Part shown: piece after piece, positions 16,195-25,347 of the stretch
How the letters are laid out: each line of letters begins with the position of its first letter
Numbering within the stretch: position 1 is the stretch's first letter
NCBI GenBank assembly: GCA_023417885.1
Contig: JAEZED010000037.1
Coordinates: forward strand, 1 to 26,539
Direction: 5' to 3'
DNA: 26,539 bases
From: Planctomycetota bacterium
Lineage (GTDB): Bacteria > Planctomycetota > Phycisphaerae > Tepidisphaerales > Tepidisphaeraceae
The notes under the pieces: generated by a model
What the model saw: only the letters and a program-made list of their open reading frames with translations
Told to the model about the DNA's origin: nothing
Databases searched by the model: none
Program-made: the position numbers and the translations under genes

Positions 16195-19100
16195 ATGGGT
16201 CATGCAGACGACGGCATGCGGTCGGGGGAGCTTCGCGAGGGGCGGCAGGGAGGCGCGCCCGGCGCGGCGTACGGCATCATGCTGACAGGCGACCTCGCGC
16301 CCCCACCCTCGATGCTGGCGGCGCAGGCGCGGCTTTTCGAGAGCGTGTCCGAGACGACGCCGGATTTCATCTACGTCTTCGACCGCGAAGGGCGGTTCCG
16401 CTACGCCAACCGCCGGCTGCTCGAGGTGTGGGGGCGGACGCTGGAGGAGTCTCTGGGCAAGACATGCCTGGAGCTGGGGTACGAGCCCTGGCACCACGAG
16501 ATGCACATGCGCGAGATCGCGCAGGTGGTCGAGACGAAGCGCCCGATCAAGGGGGAGGTGCCGTTCCGCGCGCCGCTGACCGGCGTCTTCGGGATCTACG
16601 AGTACATCTTTACGCCCGTGCTCGGGGACGACGGCGAGGTGGAGCTGATCGCCGGCACCACGCGCGACGTCACCGAGCGCCGGCAGGCGGCGGCGGCGCT
16701 GGAGGAGAGCGAGGCGCGTTTCCGGGCACTGCTGACGGCGCGGTGGGATGTCGTTTTCCGCGTCAGCCCCGACTGGCGGGAGATGCGCCAGCTCGACGGG
16801 CACGCCTTCATCGCCGACACCAGCGAGCCGACGCGCGACTGGCTCGGGAAGTACATCCATCCGGACGACCAGCCGCGGGTCAGTGAGGCCATCCAGGAGG
16901 CGATCAGTTCCAGAAGCATCTGCGAGCTGGAGCATCGCATCGTGCGCTCCGACGGCGCCCTCGCGTGGGCCTTCTCGCGCGCGGTTCCCATCCTGGGCGC
17001 CGAGGGACAGATCACCGAGTGGTTCGGCGCCGCCATCGACGTCACCGCCCGCAAGCGGGCCGAGGCGCGCGACCAGTTTCTCGTGGCGCTGGACGACGCC
17101 GTCCGGCCCCTAACCGACCCGGAGGAGATCACGCACACCTCGGCGCGCCTGCTCGGGGAACACCTCGGCGCCGACCGCTGCGCCTATGCCGACATCGAGG
17201 ACGACCAGGACACGATGAACCTCGTGGGCAACTACATCGGCGCGCCCGATGTTCGGAGCATCGTCGGCCGGCTCCGGTTCACCGACTTCGGGGCCGAGGT
17301 GCTGAAGCTCATGCGCGACAACGAGCCGTACGTCGTCCATGACATCGACACGCACGAGCCGCCCGTCACCGACAAGGCCGCCTACCGCGCCACGCAGATC
17401 CAGGCCGTCATCTGCGTTCCCCTGCACAAGGCAGGCCGCTTCGTGGCGGCGATGGCGGTGCACCATCGCACGCCCCGGCGATGGCGGCCGGACGAGGTGG
17501 AGCTGGTGCAACTGGTCGGGGCCCGGTGCTGGGAGTCGATCGAGCGGGCCCGGGTGCTGCGCCGCCTGCGGGAGCGGGAGGCTGCACTGGCGACGGACAA
17601 GCAGGTGCTGGAGCAGATCGCCACGGGCCGCCCGCTGGAGGAAGTGCTCGACACGCTCGCCCGCGGCACCGAGGCCCAGTCGGACTCGGGGATGCTCTGC
17701 TCCGTACTCGTGACGGATCACTCGGGCCGCCGGCTTCGACATGGCGCGGGACCGAGCCTGCCGGAGGCGTTCTGCCGGGCGATCGACGGCTTGACCATCG
17801 GCCCCGCTGCCGGCGTCTGCGGAACGGCCGCCCACGAGCGGCGCACCCTCTGCGTGCCGGACGTTCAGAAACACGCTCTATCGGAGGAGTTCCGCAGGCT
17901 GGCGACCGAGCACGGTCTTGCCGCCTGCTGCTCGACGCCGATCCTCTCCGGCGACGGGCGCGTGCTCGGGACGATGGCGATGTACTACCGGGAACCGGGC
18001 GAGCCGAGCCCGCGCGACCTGGAGCTGATCCGGTCGGCGACGCACCTGGCGGGCATCGTCATCGAGCGCCACGAGGCCGAGCAGCGGCTGCACAAGTCGC
18101 TGGAGGCCGAGCAGCAGGCGCGGGTGGAGGCGGAGACGCTGATCGAGGTGGGGCGCCACCTCTCCTCGGAGCTGGAGCTGGAGAAGTTCGTCCAGAGCGT
18201 CACGGACGCCGCCACGCAGGTCACCGGCGCGCAGTTCGGCGCGTTCTTCTACAACGTCATCGGCGAGCAGGGAGAGTCCTACCAGCTCTACACGATCTCC
18301 GGCGTGCCGCGCGAGGAGTTCTCCCGCTTCCCGATGCCGCGGAACACCTCCCTCTTCGGCCCGACTTTCCGCAACGAAGGCATCGTCCTGATCGACGACG
18401 TGCTCGCGGATGAGCGATACGGGAAGAACCCGCCCTACAGGGGGATGCCCGAGGGGCACCTGCCCGTGCGCAGCTACCTTGCGGTCCCCGTCGTCTCGCG
18501 CAGCGGGGAGGTGCTCGGCGGGCTCTTCTTCGGACATCCCGAGACCGGCCGCTTCACGGAGCGGCACGCGCGGCTGGTCGCGGGAATCGCCGCCCAGGCC
18601 TCCGTCGGCATCGACAACGCGCGGCTCTACGAGGCGCAGCGCGCCGGCGAGCAGCGCGCGCGCATCGCCGCCGACAGCGAGCGGGCGGCGCGCTCCGAGG
18701 CGGAGCGCGCCAGCCGGATGAAGGACGAGTTTCTCGCCACGCTCAGCCACGAGCTGCGCACGCCGCTGAACGCGATCCTCGGCTGGTCGCAGATCCTCCA
18801 GCGCCAGCCGTCCGACGCCGACGAGCTGGCAGAGGGCCTGGAGGTCATCGAGCGCAACGCCCGGATGCAGACGCAGCTCATCGAGGACCTGCTCGACATG
18901 AGCCGCATCATCTCCGGCAAGGTGCGGCTCGACGTGCAGCGCCTCGACCTGGGCTCCGTGGTGCAGGCCGCGATCGCCACAGCGCGCCCAACGGCCGAGG
19001 CCAGGGGCGTGCGGCTCCAGGCCGTGCTCGATCCGCTGGCCGGGCCCGTCTCGGGAGATCCGGAGCGCCTGCAGCAGGTATTCTGGAACCTGCTCTCCAA

Positions 19101-19887
19101 CGCGATCAAGTTCACGCCGAAGGGGGGGCGCGTCCAGGTCGTGCTGGAGCGCGTCAACTCCCACCTCGAGGTGTCGTTCATCGATACGGGCGAGGGGATC
19201 AGCCCGGAGTTCCTGCCCCACGTCTTCGACAGGTTCCGGCAGTCCGACGGCAGCACCACGCGCCGGCACGGCGGGCTGGGCCTGGGCCTCTCCATCGTCA
19301 AGCAGCTCGTCGAGCTGCACGGGGGCAACGTGCGCGCAAAGAGCGGCGGGGAGGGGCAGGGCTCCACCTTCACCGTCTCGCTCCCGCTGACAGCCGTTCT
19401 TCCGGGCGATGAACCGGCCGACGAGCGCCGGCATCCCCGCGCCTCGCCGGATGGCGGCGCGTTCGTCTCGGCTCCTTATCCGAAGCTCGGGAGCGTCAGC
19501 GTCGTGATCGTTGACGACGAGCCGGACGCGCGGGCACTGGTTCGGCGCGTCCTGGAAGATTGCAACGCCCGCGTGCGCGTCGCCGGGTCGGCGGACGAGG
19601 CCATGGCGCTCATCCGCGCCGAGCGGCCGGACGTGCTGGTCAGCGACATCGGCATGCCCGGCGCCGACGGCTACGAGCTCATCCGCCGCGTTCGGGCGCT
19701 GTCGCCCGACGCGGGCGGCGAGGTGCCCGCCGTCGCCCTGACGGCCTACGCGCGCTCGGAGGACCGCACGCGCGTCATCCTCGCGGGATACCAGATGCAC
19801 ATCGCCAAGCCCGTCGAGCCGGCCGAGCTTTGCGCCGTCGTTGCAAGCCTTGCGGGCCGCGTTCCCGGCCAATCCGGACGAGCCTGA
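16195..19887 (+). CDS. Hybrid sensor histidine kinase with PAS, GAF and receiver domains
   Basis: A 1230-residue, apparently soluble protein. I chose the ATG at 16195 because GAGG lies about 6 nt upstream; a GTG at 16177 is also in frame. Approximate domains: PAS 44-160, PAS 172-280 (HPDD present), GAF 292-445, GAF 460-620, GAF 645-810, coiled linker, HisKA with SHELRTPLNA and phospho-acceptor H852, HATPase about 950-1065 (NLLSNAIKF, DTGEGI, GGLGLGLSIV), and a C-terminal receiver with VIVDDEPDARAL and phospho-acceptor D1151, then the conserved Lys (HIAKP). It would sense small molecules, redox or light through PAS/GAF and relay phosphate from His to its own Asp. No typical bilin-binding Cys context was recognised. 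No output domain or partner regulator is adjacent, so the final target must be elsewhere. Confidence 0.93.
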   Translation: MGHADDGMRSGELREGRQGGAPGAAYGIMLTGDLAPPPSMLAAQARLFESVSETTPDFIYVFDREGRFRYANRRLLEVWGRTLEESLGKTCLELGYEPWHHEMHMREIAQVVETKRPIKGEVPFRAPLTGVFGIYEYIFTPVLGDDGEVELIAGTTRDVTERRQAAAALEESEARFRALLTARWDVVFRVSPDWREMRQLDGHAFIADTSEPTRDWLGKYIHPDDQPRVSEAIQEAISSRSICELEHRIVRSDGALAWAFSRAVPILGAEGQITEWFGAAIDVTARKRAEARDQFLVALDDAVRPLTDPEEITHTSARLLGEHLGADRCAYADIEDDQDTMNLVGNYIGAPDVRSIVGRLRFTDFGAEVLKLMRDNEPYVVHDIDTHEPPVTDKAAYRATQIQAVICVPLHKAGRFVAAMAVHHRTPRRWRPDEVELVQLVGARCWESIERARVLRRLREREAALATDKQVLEQIATGRPLEEVLDTLARGTEAQSDSGMLCSVLVTDHSGRRLRHGAGPSLPEAFCRAIDGLTIGPAAGVCGTAAHERRTLCVPDVQKHALSEEFRRLATEHGLAACCSTPILSGDGRVLGTMAMYYREPGEPSPRDLELIRSATHLAGIVIERHEAEQRLHKSLEAEQQARVEAETLIEVGRHLSSELELEKFVQSVTDAATQVTGAQFGAFFYNVIGEQGESYQLYTISGVPREEFSRFPMPRNTSLFGPTFRNEGIVLIDDVLADERYGKNPPYRGMPEGHLPVRSYLAVPVVSRSGEVLGGLFFGHPETGRFTERHARLVAGIAAQASVGIDNARLYEAQRAGEQRARIAADSERAARSEAERASRMKDEFLATLSHELRTPLNAILGWSQILQRQPSDADELAEGLEVIERNARMQTQLIEDLLDMSRIISGKVRLDVQRLDLGSVVQAAIATARPTAEARGVRLQAVLDPLAGPVSGDPERLQQVFWNLLSNAIKFTPKGGRVQVVLERVNSHLEVSFIDTGEGISPEFLPHVFDRFRQSDGSTTRRHGGLGLGLSIVKQLVELHGGNVRAKSGGEGQGSTFTVSLPLTAVLPGDEPADERRHPRASPDGGAFVSAPYPKLGSVSVVIVDDEPDARALVRRVLEDCNARVRVAGSADEAMALIRAERPDVLVSDIGMPGADGYELIRRVRALSPDAGGEVPAVALTAYARSEDRTRVILAGYQMHIAKPVEPAELCAVVASLAGRVPGQSGRA

Positions 19888-19976
19888 TACTCACGCCAGC
19901 CGAGGGACGCCAAGAATTCCGAAGCACCTCCACGGTGACGCGCCCCGCCTGATTGCCAATCGCCGCGGGCGTCGCC

Positions 19977-20306
19977 TCAGCAGGCGGCGCGCCGGCGGGA
20001 GCGGCAGGCGTGCGGCTGGTCGAGGATGGCGACCGTTCCGCCGCCGACGATTGCGATCGTGATGGGAAGGGCGGCAGGCGCGAGCAGCATCACGGCCGAG
20101 CACGCGACGAAGACGGAGATCGCGACGATACCGCCGGCCATCACGCTTCCGCCGCTGAGCAGCGGGGCGACCAGGATGGAAAGCGCCAGCACGAGCGGGG
20201 CGGCCAGCCAGAGCGCGCTGCCCTGTGCCGGGAATGCCGCCATGGCCGTCGCGCCGACGATGGCCAGGGCGAGGACGATCGGGGCGAGTAGCGGATGTCT
20301 GCGCAT
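19977..20306 (-). CDS. Small membrane protein of unknown function
   Basis: A 109-residue, very hydrophobic protein. I chose the ATG at 20306 (MRRHPLLAPIVLALAIVG), preceded by GGGAAAGG; an ATG 69 nt further upstream would add a basic 23-residue segment. Three or four transmembrane segments can be seen at about 7-25, 30-50, 54-76 and 80-95, ending in a basic, cysteine-containing tail (CRSRRRAAC). It shows no motif I recognise. It follows the epimerase-like gene on the same strand with a 140-nt gap and converges on the histidine kinase gene. Hydrophobic frames can arise by chance in GC-rich DNA, so this is less certain than its neighbours. Confidence 0.6.
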   Translation of the reverse strand: MRRHPLLAPIVLALAIVGATAMAAFPAQGSALWLAAPLVLALSILVAPLLSGGSVMAGGIVAISVFVACSAVMLLAPAALPITIAIVGGGTVAILDQPHACRSRRRAAC

Positions 20307-20446
20307 GAACTGCCTTTCCCTTCGCAAGAAACGATTCCCCCCGGTGCGCACGCGCCGCAACCGGCCGGGTTTCACCGGAATTCAGGCAGGCCATCGCGAT
20401 TTGCCGCCGTTCAGCCTGGCACGCCTCTTATCGGACGGCAGGGGCG

Positions 20447-21694
20447 TCAGGAGTGCTGCTGCGCCGCCCACTTCTCCAGAAGCTCCTGCTCCCGGTCCGG
20501 CTTCATGGCGCTGCTGCGCTCGGATTCGATCCGCGCGCGGCGCTCGGCGGGGAGCGTCTTCCACCAGTCGATCGTCGCCCGCGTCGTCTCCTCGATCGGG
20601 CGCGGCTTGAGGCCGGCGGCGACGGCTGCGTCGTTCTGGGTTTTCGCGAAGCCGGCGAACTCGCTTTCGGGCGGAACGATGATCGGCGTCTCGGCGCCGA
20701 GGCGCACGCGCTGCTCGGCGAGGAAGTCGAACGGAACGTGCACGAACTCCGTCTTCGCGCCCGTGTGCGCCCTGGCAGCCTCCAGCACCTTCGGCAGCGT
20801 CTCGGTCGGGCCGACGAGGTTGTAGGTGCCGATCCGCTGCGACTCGCCGATCGTGACGAGGAAGGCCGCGAGGTCGCGCACGTCGATCACCTGGATCGGC
20901 GCGGGGTTCTCCTCGGTGCCGGGCACGAGCATCTTTCCGCCGCACCGCTCCTCGAGCATCACGCGGGCGGGCCAGTAGGTGAAGCGGTCGGTCGGGTCGC
21001 CCCACCCGACGATGTACCCCGGCCGAACGCGCGAGACACGTCCCGGCAGCAGTCGCTCGGCCGTCTTCTCGCACTTGACCTTCAGCGCGCCGTACCAGCG
21101 CCCCACCTCCTGCATCGTCGCTCTCTCTGCCAACTCGGCGTCCATCTCGGCCAGCGGCGACTGCTCGGTCGCGCCCTCGGCACGCGTGGCGTAGGCGGCG
21201 GTGCTGCTGATGAAGGCATAGTGGCCCGCGGCATCGCCGAGCGCCTCGCAGGCGGCCTTCGTGTGGGCGGGGACGTAGCTGACATTGTCGATGACGAGGT
21301 CCCACGTTCGCCCCTCGGCAACGGCGGCCCGCAGGGCGGCGGGGTCCTGCTCGCGGTCGTACTCGATGTGGTCGATCTCCATCCCCTCGAATATCTCCGG
21401 GCGCGTCTGCCCGCGGTTGGCGATGGTGACCTTGTGCCCGCGCGCGCGGGCATGCTGGACCTGGTGGGGCCCGATGAAGCCGGTCCCGCCGAGGATGAGG
21501 ATGTTGATCGGTCGCTGTGCGCGCTCCACGTCCGGCAACTCCGGCGGCTCGGCGCGAGGCCTCCCGCCACCCCCCGGCTGCGCCCCGACCAGCCGCGTCG
21601 CCGCCAGCGATGCCGCCCCCGCGGCGGCAAGGGCCAGCCACTGGCGACGGGAGGGGCAGGTCATCGCGGAATCCGAGGTGTGGGAGTCGGGCAT
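20447..21694 (-). CDS. Tat-signal NAD-dependent epimerase/dehydratase-like protein (extended SDR)
   Basis: A 415-residue protein. Near the N-terminus a twin-arginine motif (SRRQWLA, with Trp in place of Phe) precedes a hydrophobic stretch and an AxA-like site (LVGA), so folded export by the Tat route is predicted. After a Gly/Pro-rich linker comes the Rossmann fold with GGTGFIG (69-75), then the SDR active site with SSTAAYA and YGALK (Y201, K205). The motifs are those of the extended SDR/epimerase group acting on nucleotide sugars or related compounds; the substrate is unknown. Two starts are possible, 21694 or 21664 (MTCPSRRQ); neither has a convincing Shine-Dalgarno and both keep the Tat motif. 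A cofactor-dependent SDR outside the cytoplasm would have to carry tightly bound NAD(P), as known for glucose-fructose oxidoreductase. Confidence 0.87.
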   Translation of the reverse strand: MPDSHTSDSAMTCPSRRQWLALAAAGAASLAATRLVGAQPGGGGRPRAEPPELPDVERAQRPINILILGGTGFIGPHQVQHARARGHKVTIANRGQTRPEIFEGMEIDHIEYDREQDPAALRAAVAEGRTWDLVIDNVSYVPAHTKAACEALGDAAGHYAFISSTAAYATRAEGATEQSPLAEMDAELAERATMQEVGRWYGALKVKCEKTAERLLPGRVSRVRPGYIVGWGDPTDRFTYWPARVMLEERCGGKMLVPGTEENPAPIQVIDVRDLAAFLVTIGESQRIGTYNLVGPTETLPKVLEAARAHTGAKTEFVHVPFDFLAEQRVRLGAETPIIVPPESEFAGFAKTQNDAAVAAGLKPRPIEETTRATIDWWKTLPAERRARIESERSSAMKPDREQELLEKWAAQQHS

Positions 21695-22021
21695 GGAGAT
21701 ACGTTATCCGCCGGCCGCGGAGATGTTGCAACCGCCGTTCGCGTCCACCCCGCCAATGCGTGGCTGCCGCAGGTCAACGGCATCAATCTGCCATCGGGGC
21801 GCAGGTTACGTCCCGGCCCGAGTTGCGGGGGCCGTTCGATAAGGTGCAGGGATTTCCCTTCACCTTGTGTAAGCGACATCTGGTAATCTTCCGGGCCGGC
21901 GGGCAGGTTCTGAGGCGCCTGGGGGCGCTACCCGTCGGCGGGGGATGGATGGCGGAGTCGGCCGCGCGCTCTTCGGGACGCTTTCGCGTCCTGCGGTCGT
22001 CGTGTGGCCGGGAGGCTCATC
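21695..22021. other. Divergent intergenic region between the epimerase-like and Ser/Thr kinase genes
   Basis: This 327-nt region must hold both promoters. It contains a 26-bp imperfect palindrome (21841-21866) and the kinase ribosome-binding site GGGAGG near 22013. No convincing -35/-10 pair, small ORF or RNA gene was recognised. Confidence 0.6.
21841..21866. promoter_or_regulatory. 26-bp near-perfect palindrome upstream of the Ser/Thr kinase gene
   Basis: AAGGTGCAGGGA pairs with TCCCTTCACCTT around a central TT, with a single mismatch (C against T) at the seventh position of each arm. It lies about 155 nt before the kinase ATG in the divergent region. No T-run follows, so a dimeric regulator operator is more likely than a terminator. 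Confidence 0.45.
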
Positions 22022-25000
22022 ATGTCAAGCGATCTCGATCTCACGCGTGCACCGACCGACGCTGAGACAGCGACGGCGACGGCAGCGGCGTCGGCCCGGC
22101 TGCCGCACGAGCGTCCGGGGATGCACATCGGCAACTACAAGCTGCTTCAGCAGCTTGGTGAAGGGGGCTTCGGCGTCGTCTGGATGGCGGAGCAGGAGCA
22201 GCCCGTCCGGCGCAACGTGGCGCTGAAGGTGATCAAGCTGGGGATGGACACGCGCCAGGTCATCGCGCGCTTCGAGGCGGAGCGGCAGGCCCTGGCGATG
22301 ATGGATCATCCCAACATCGCCCGGGTGTTCGACGCCGGCGCCACGGCCGAGGGACGCCCGTACTTCGTGATGGAGCTCGTCCGCGGCGAGCCGATCACGG
22401 AGTATTGCGACCGCAACAGCGTGAGCGTGCAGGAGCGGCTGGCGCTCTTCGTCCAGGTGTGCCACGCGGTGCAGCACGCGCACACCAAGGGGATCATCCA
22501 CCGCGACCTCAAGCCCAGCAACGTGCTCGTGAGCGTGCAGGACGGCAAGCCGCTGGCGAAGGTCATCGACTTCGGCATCGCCAAGGCGACCGCCAGCCGG
22601 CTCACCGCAAAGACGCTCTTCACCGAGCACGCGCAGCTCATCGGTACGCCCGAGTACATGAGCCCCGAGCAGGCCGAGGGCTCCCTCGACATCGACACGC
22701 GCACCGACGTCTACAGCCTCGGCGTGCTGCTCTACGAACTGCTCACCGGCAGCACCCCGTTCGACGGGCGCACACTGCGATCCGCCGCCTATGCCGAGAT
22801 CCAGCGGATCATCCGCGAGCTGGATCCGCCCCGGCCGAGCACGAAGCTCTCGACGTCCGCAACGCTGCCGAGCGTGGCGGCGCACCGGCACGTGGAGCCC
22901 CGGCGACTGAGCGCGATGCTGCGCGGCGAGCTGGACTGGATCGCCATGAAGGCGCTGGAGAAGGATCGCCAGCGCCGCTACGAAAGCCCCAGCACCCTCG
23001 CGCAGGACGTGGAGCGATACCTCCAGGGAGACGCGATCACCGCCGCGCCACCCAGCGCCGCCTACCGCGCGCGCAAGTTCGTCCGGCGTCACAAGCACGC
23101 CGTCGCCGCGGCGGCGCTCGTGGCGATCACCCTGCTGCTCGGCATCATCGGCACGAGCCTCGGCCTCGTGGAGGCGCGTCGCCAGGAGCGTGAGGCGATG
23201 GCGGCGAAGACGGTCGCCGAGTCGCGCCTGGCTCAACTGGAGCGCGGCACAGAGCTGCTCACCGGCATCTTCGCCGACCTCGACCTGCAGCGCGTGCGCG
23301 AGAGCGGCATCCCGCTGGAGGCGGAGCTGGGCGACCGGCTTGCCGCCGCCGCGGGCCAGCTCGACGGCAGTGCGGTGGGCGATCCGCTCGTCGTCGCCCG
23401 GCTCCAGGAAGGGATGGGGATCTCGCTGAGCCGGCTCGGGCACGCGACTCCCGCCATCGAGGTGCTGGAGAAGAGCGTCGAGACGCGCCGGGGCGAGCTT
23501 GGGCCCGATGATCCCGCCACGCTCACGAGCATGCATCACCTGGCGGTCAGCTACGAGGGCGTCGGCCGCACGGAGGAGGCGGTGAAGCTCGCCGAGGAGG
23601 TCGTGGAGCGGCGCCGGCGCGTGCTCGGGCCGCAGGACGCCGAGACGCTCAAGAGCATGAACAACCTGGGCCTCCTCTACTCGCGCGCCGGGCGCCGCGA
23701 CGAGGCGCTGAAGCTGCGCGAGGAAGTCCTGGTGTCGCGGCGGGCCACGCTGGGCGATGACCATCCCGACACCCTTTCGAGCATGCAGAGCGTGGCGGGC
23801 GCCTATTTCGGCGCCAATCGCCATGACGAGGCGGTCGCTCTGCTGGAGGAGGCGCTTGGCCGGATGCGCGGGGCCTTGGGTCCCAACCATCCCCGGACGA
23901 TGGCGGCGATGTCGACGCTGGCGAGCGTCTGGTCGTCGCTGGGCCGCTACGCCGACGCCAGCCGGCAGTACGAGCAGACGCTGGAGCTGCAGCGCGGCCG
24001 GATGGGGCCGGAGCATCCGAACACGCTGCTGACGATGCACAATCTGGCGGGCACGTACCAGGACATGGGCCGGCAGGAGGATGCGCGCAAGCTCTACGAG
24101 GAGACGCTGGAGATCCAGCGGCGCAAGCTGGGGACGGATCACGCCGACACGCTGGCCACGATGGGCAGCCTCGCCACCTGCTACGCCGCCGGGGGAGAGC
24201 TCACGCGAGCGGCGCGCCTCCAGGAGGAGACGCTGGCGCTCCAGCGCGGCAGCATCGGCCGCAATCACCCCGACACACTCTCCAACATGGTCAACCTCGC
24301 CTCCACCTACCAGAAACTGGCAAGGCACAACGACGCGCTGCGGCTGAACCAGGAGACGCTCGACCTGATGACCGCCGCCTTCGGGCCGGAGGATCCGAAC
24401 ACCCTGGTCACGCGGCACAACATGGCCGACTGTCTTGCGGCGCTGGGCCGGCACGACGAGGCGCTGGCGATCCGCGAGGAGACAGGGCGGCTGTTCATGG
24501 AGAAGCTCGGGCCGGATCATCCGTACACGCTCTTCTCGATGGGCAGCCGCGCGCTGAGCTACTACGACCTGGGTCGCGTGCAGGAGGCGATCGACCTGCG
24601 CACCGAGACGCTCAAGGCACTCCAGACCACCTTCGGCGCCGACGACCCGCAGACGCTCAAGGGAATGCACAACCTCGCAATCACCTACGCCGCGGCGGGG
24701 GAGCACGAACGGGCGCTGGAGCTGTTCCAGCAGACGCTCGACGCCTCCACCGCCCGCCTCGGCGCGGCTCATCCCGAGACGCTCCAGACCGTCGCCGCGA
24801 TGGTGAGTTGCCTGGAGCGGCTGGAGCGCCGGCCTGAGGCGGTCCGGATCCTCGACTCCACGCTGGCGTCCGTCGCCGGACACGAGGCCGATCCCTCGCT
24901 CGTGGTGCCGGTGCTGGGGCTGCGCGTGCTGTCGTGCCAGTTCGCCAGCGACGCCGAGGGGCTGCGCGACGCGGTCGAGCAGCTCGGCCGGATGCTCCCG

Positions 25001-25267
25001 CAGGATCACCGGTCGCTGGTGGAGATGGCCTGCTCGACGGCGCGGCTGGCCTCCACGCTTGCGGCCGTCGATGCGACGCCGGAGGGCCAGCAGCAGGCGC
25101 AGGCGGCGGCGGCCCGGGCGCTGGATCTGCTGAAGCAGGCGACGGAGGCAGGCTATCGCAACAGCGCCTACCTTGCCCAGGCGCCGGCGCTGGACGGCCT
25201 GCGGGAGCGGGACGAGTTCAAGGCGCTGCTCGCGTCGATGCAGTCACCGTCGAGGCCTCAGCCGTGA
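22022..25267 (+). CDS. Transmembrane Ser/Thr protein kinase with tandem TPR domain
   Basis: A 1081-residue protein. GGGAGG about 5-10 nt upstream fixes the ATG at 22022. Residues 40-340 are a Hanks-type kinase: glycine loop GEGGFG (46-51), ALKVIK with K69, HRDLKPSN with D162 and K164, DFG with D183, and GTPEYMSPEQ. All catalytic residues are present, so it should be active. A single transmembrane helix lies at about 359-382 after a basic patch (RRHKHA). From residue 473 there are eleven TPR units of exactly 42 residues, each with a pattern like GRxDEAxxLxEETLxxxRxxLGPDHPDTLxxMxNLAxxY, as in kinesin-light-chain-type TPRs, followed by a degenerate C-terminal part. The TPR array would be extracytoplasmic and could bind a protein ligand. 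The kinase substrate and signal are unknown. Such fusions are frequent in planctomycetes. Confidence 0.95.
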   Translation: MSSDLDLTRAPTDAETATATAAASARLPHERPGMHIGNYKLLQQLGEGGFGVVWMAEQEQPVRRNVALKVIKLGMDTRQVIARFEAERQALAMMDHPNIARVFDAGATAEGRPYFVMELVRGEPITEYCDRNSVSVQERLALFVQVCHAVQHAHTKGIIHRDLKPSNVLVSVQDGKPLAKVIDFGIAKATASRLTAKTLFTEHAQLIGTPEYMSPEQAEGSLDIDTRTDVYSLGVLLYELLTGSTPFDGRTLRSAAYAEIQRIIRELDPPRPSTKLSTSATLPSVAAHRHVEPRRLSAMLRGELDWIAMKALEKDRQRRYESPSTLAQDVERYLQGDAITAAPPSAAYRARKFVRRHKHAVAAAALVAITLLLGIIGTSLGLVEARRQEREAMAAKTVAESRLAQLERGTELLTGIFADLDLQRVRESGIPLEAELGDRLAAAAGQLDGSAVGDPLVVARLQEGMGISLSRLGHATPAIEVLEKSVETRRGELGPDDPATLTSMHHLAVSYEGVGRTEEAVKLAEEVVERRRRVLGPQDAETLKSMNNLGLLYSRAGRRDEALKLREEVLVSRRATLGDDHPDTLSSMQSVAGAYFGANRHDEAVALLEEALGRMRGALGPNHPRTMAAMSTLASVWSSLGRYADASRQYEQTLELQRGRMGPEHPNTLLTMHNLAGTYQDMGRQEDARKLYEETLEIQRRKLGTDHADTLATMGSLATCYAAGGELTRAARLQEETLALQRGSIGRNHPDTLSNMVNLASTYQKLARHNDALRLNQETLDLMTAAFGPEDPNTLVTRHNMADCLAALGRHDEALAIREETGRLFMEKLGPDHPYTLFSMGSRALSYYDLGRVQEAIDLRTETLKALQTTFGADDPQTLKGMHNLAITYAAAGEHERALELFQQTLDASTARLGAAHPETLQTVAAMVSCLERLERRPEAVRILDSTLASVAGHEADPSLVVPVLGLRVLSCQFASDAEGLRDAVEQLGRMLPQDHRSLVEMACSTARLASTLAAVDATPEGQQQAQAAAARALDLLKQATEAGYRNSAYLAQAPALDGLRERDEFKALLASMQSPSRPQP
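23438..24823 (+). repeat. Eleven in-frame 126-bp TPR-coding repeats
   Basis: The units start at 23438 and follow every 126 bp to 24823 with no insertion or deletion; the first begins with codons for GHATPAIEV and the sequence after the last begins with ERRPEAV. The DNA copies are strongly diverged, so the register is kept by protein structure. Confidence 0.85.
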
Positions 25268-25347
25268 GAGAGATTTTTGTGGCCCCGGTTCGTGGTGGAG
25301 ATCGCTTGTAAGGGTGCCGGCCCTCCCGTTGAAGGAGGTCCGGGAAA

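Noticed and set aside
17878..19872. Minus-strand frame of 664 codons opposite the histidine kinase
   Set aside because: It is antisense to the GAF, HisKA, HATPase and receiver domains and has no recognisable motif.
20453..21886. Plus-strand frame of 477 codons opposite the Tat epimerase-like gene
   Set aside because: The minus strand has a Tat signal, Rossmann motif and YxxxK site; the plus-strand product has none.
22025..25009. Open minus-strand frame of 994 codons opposite the Ser/Thr kinase gene
   Set aside because: It mirrors the kinase/TPR gene codon by codon and shows a repetitive antisense pattern, not a protein family.
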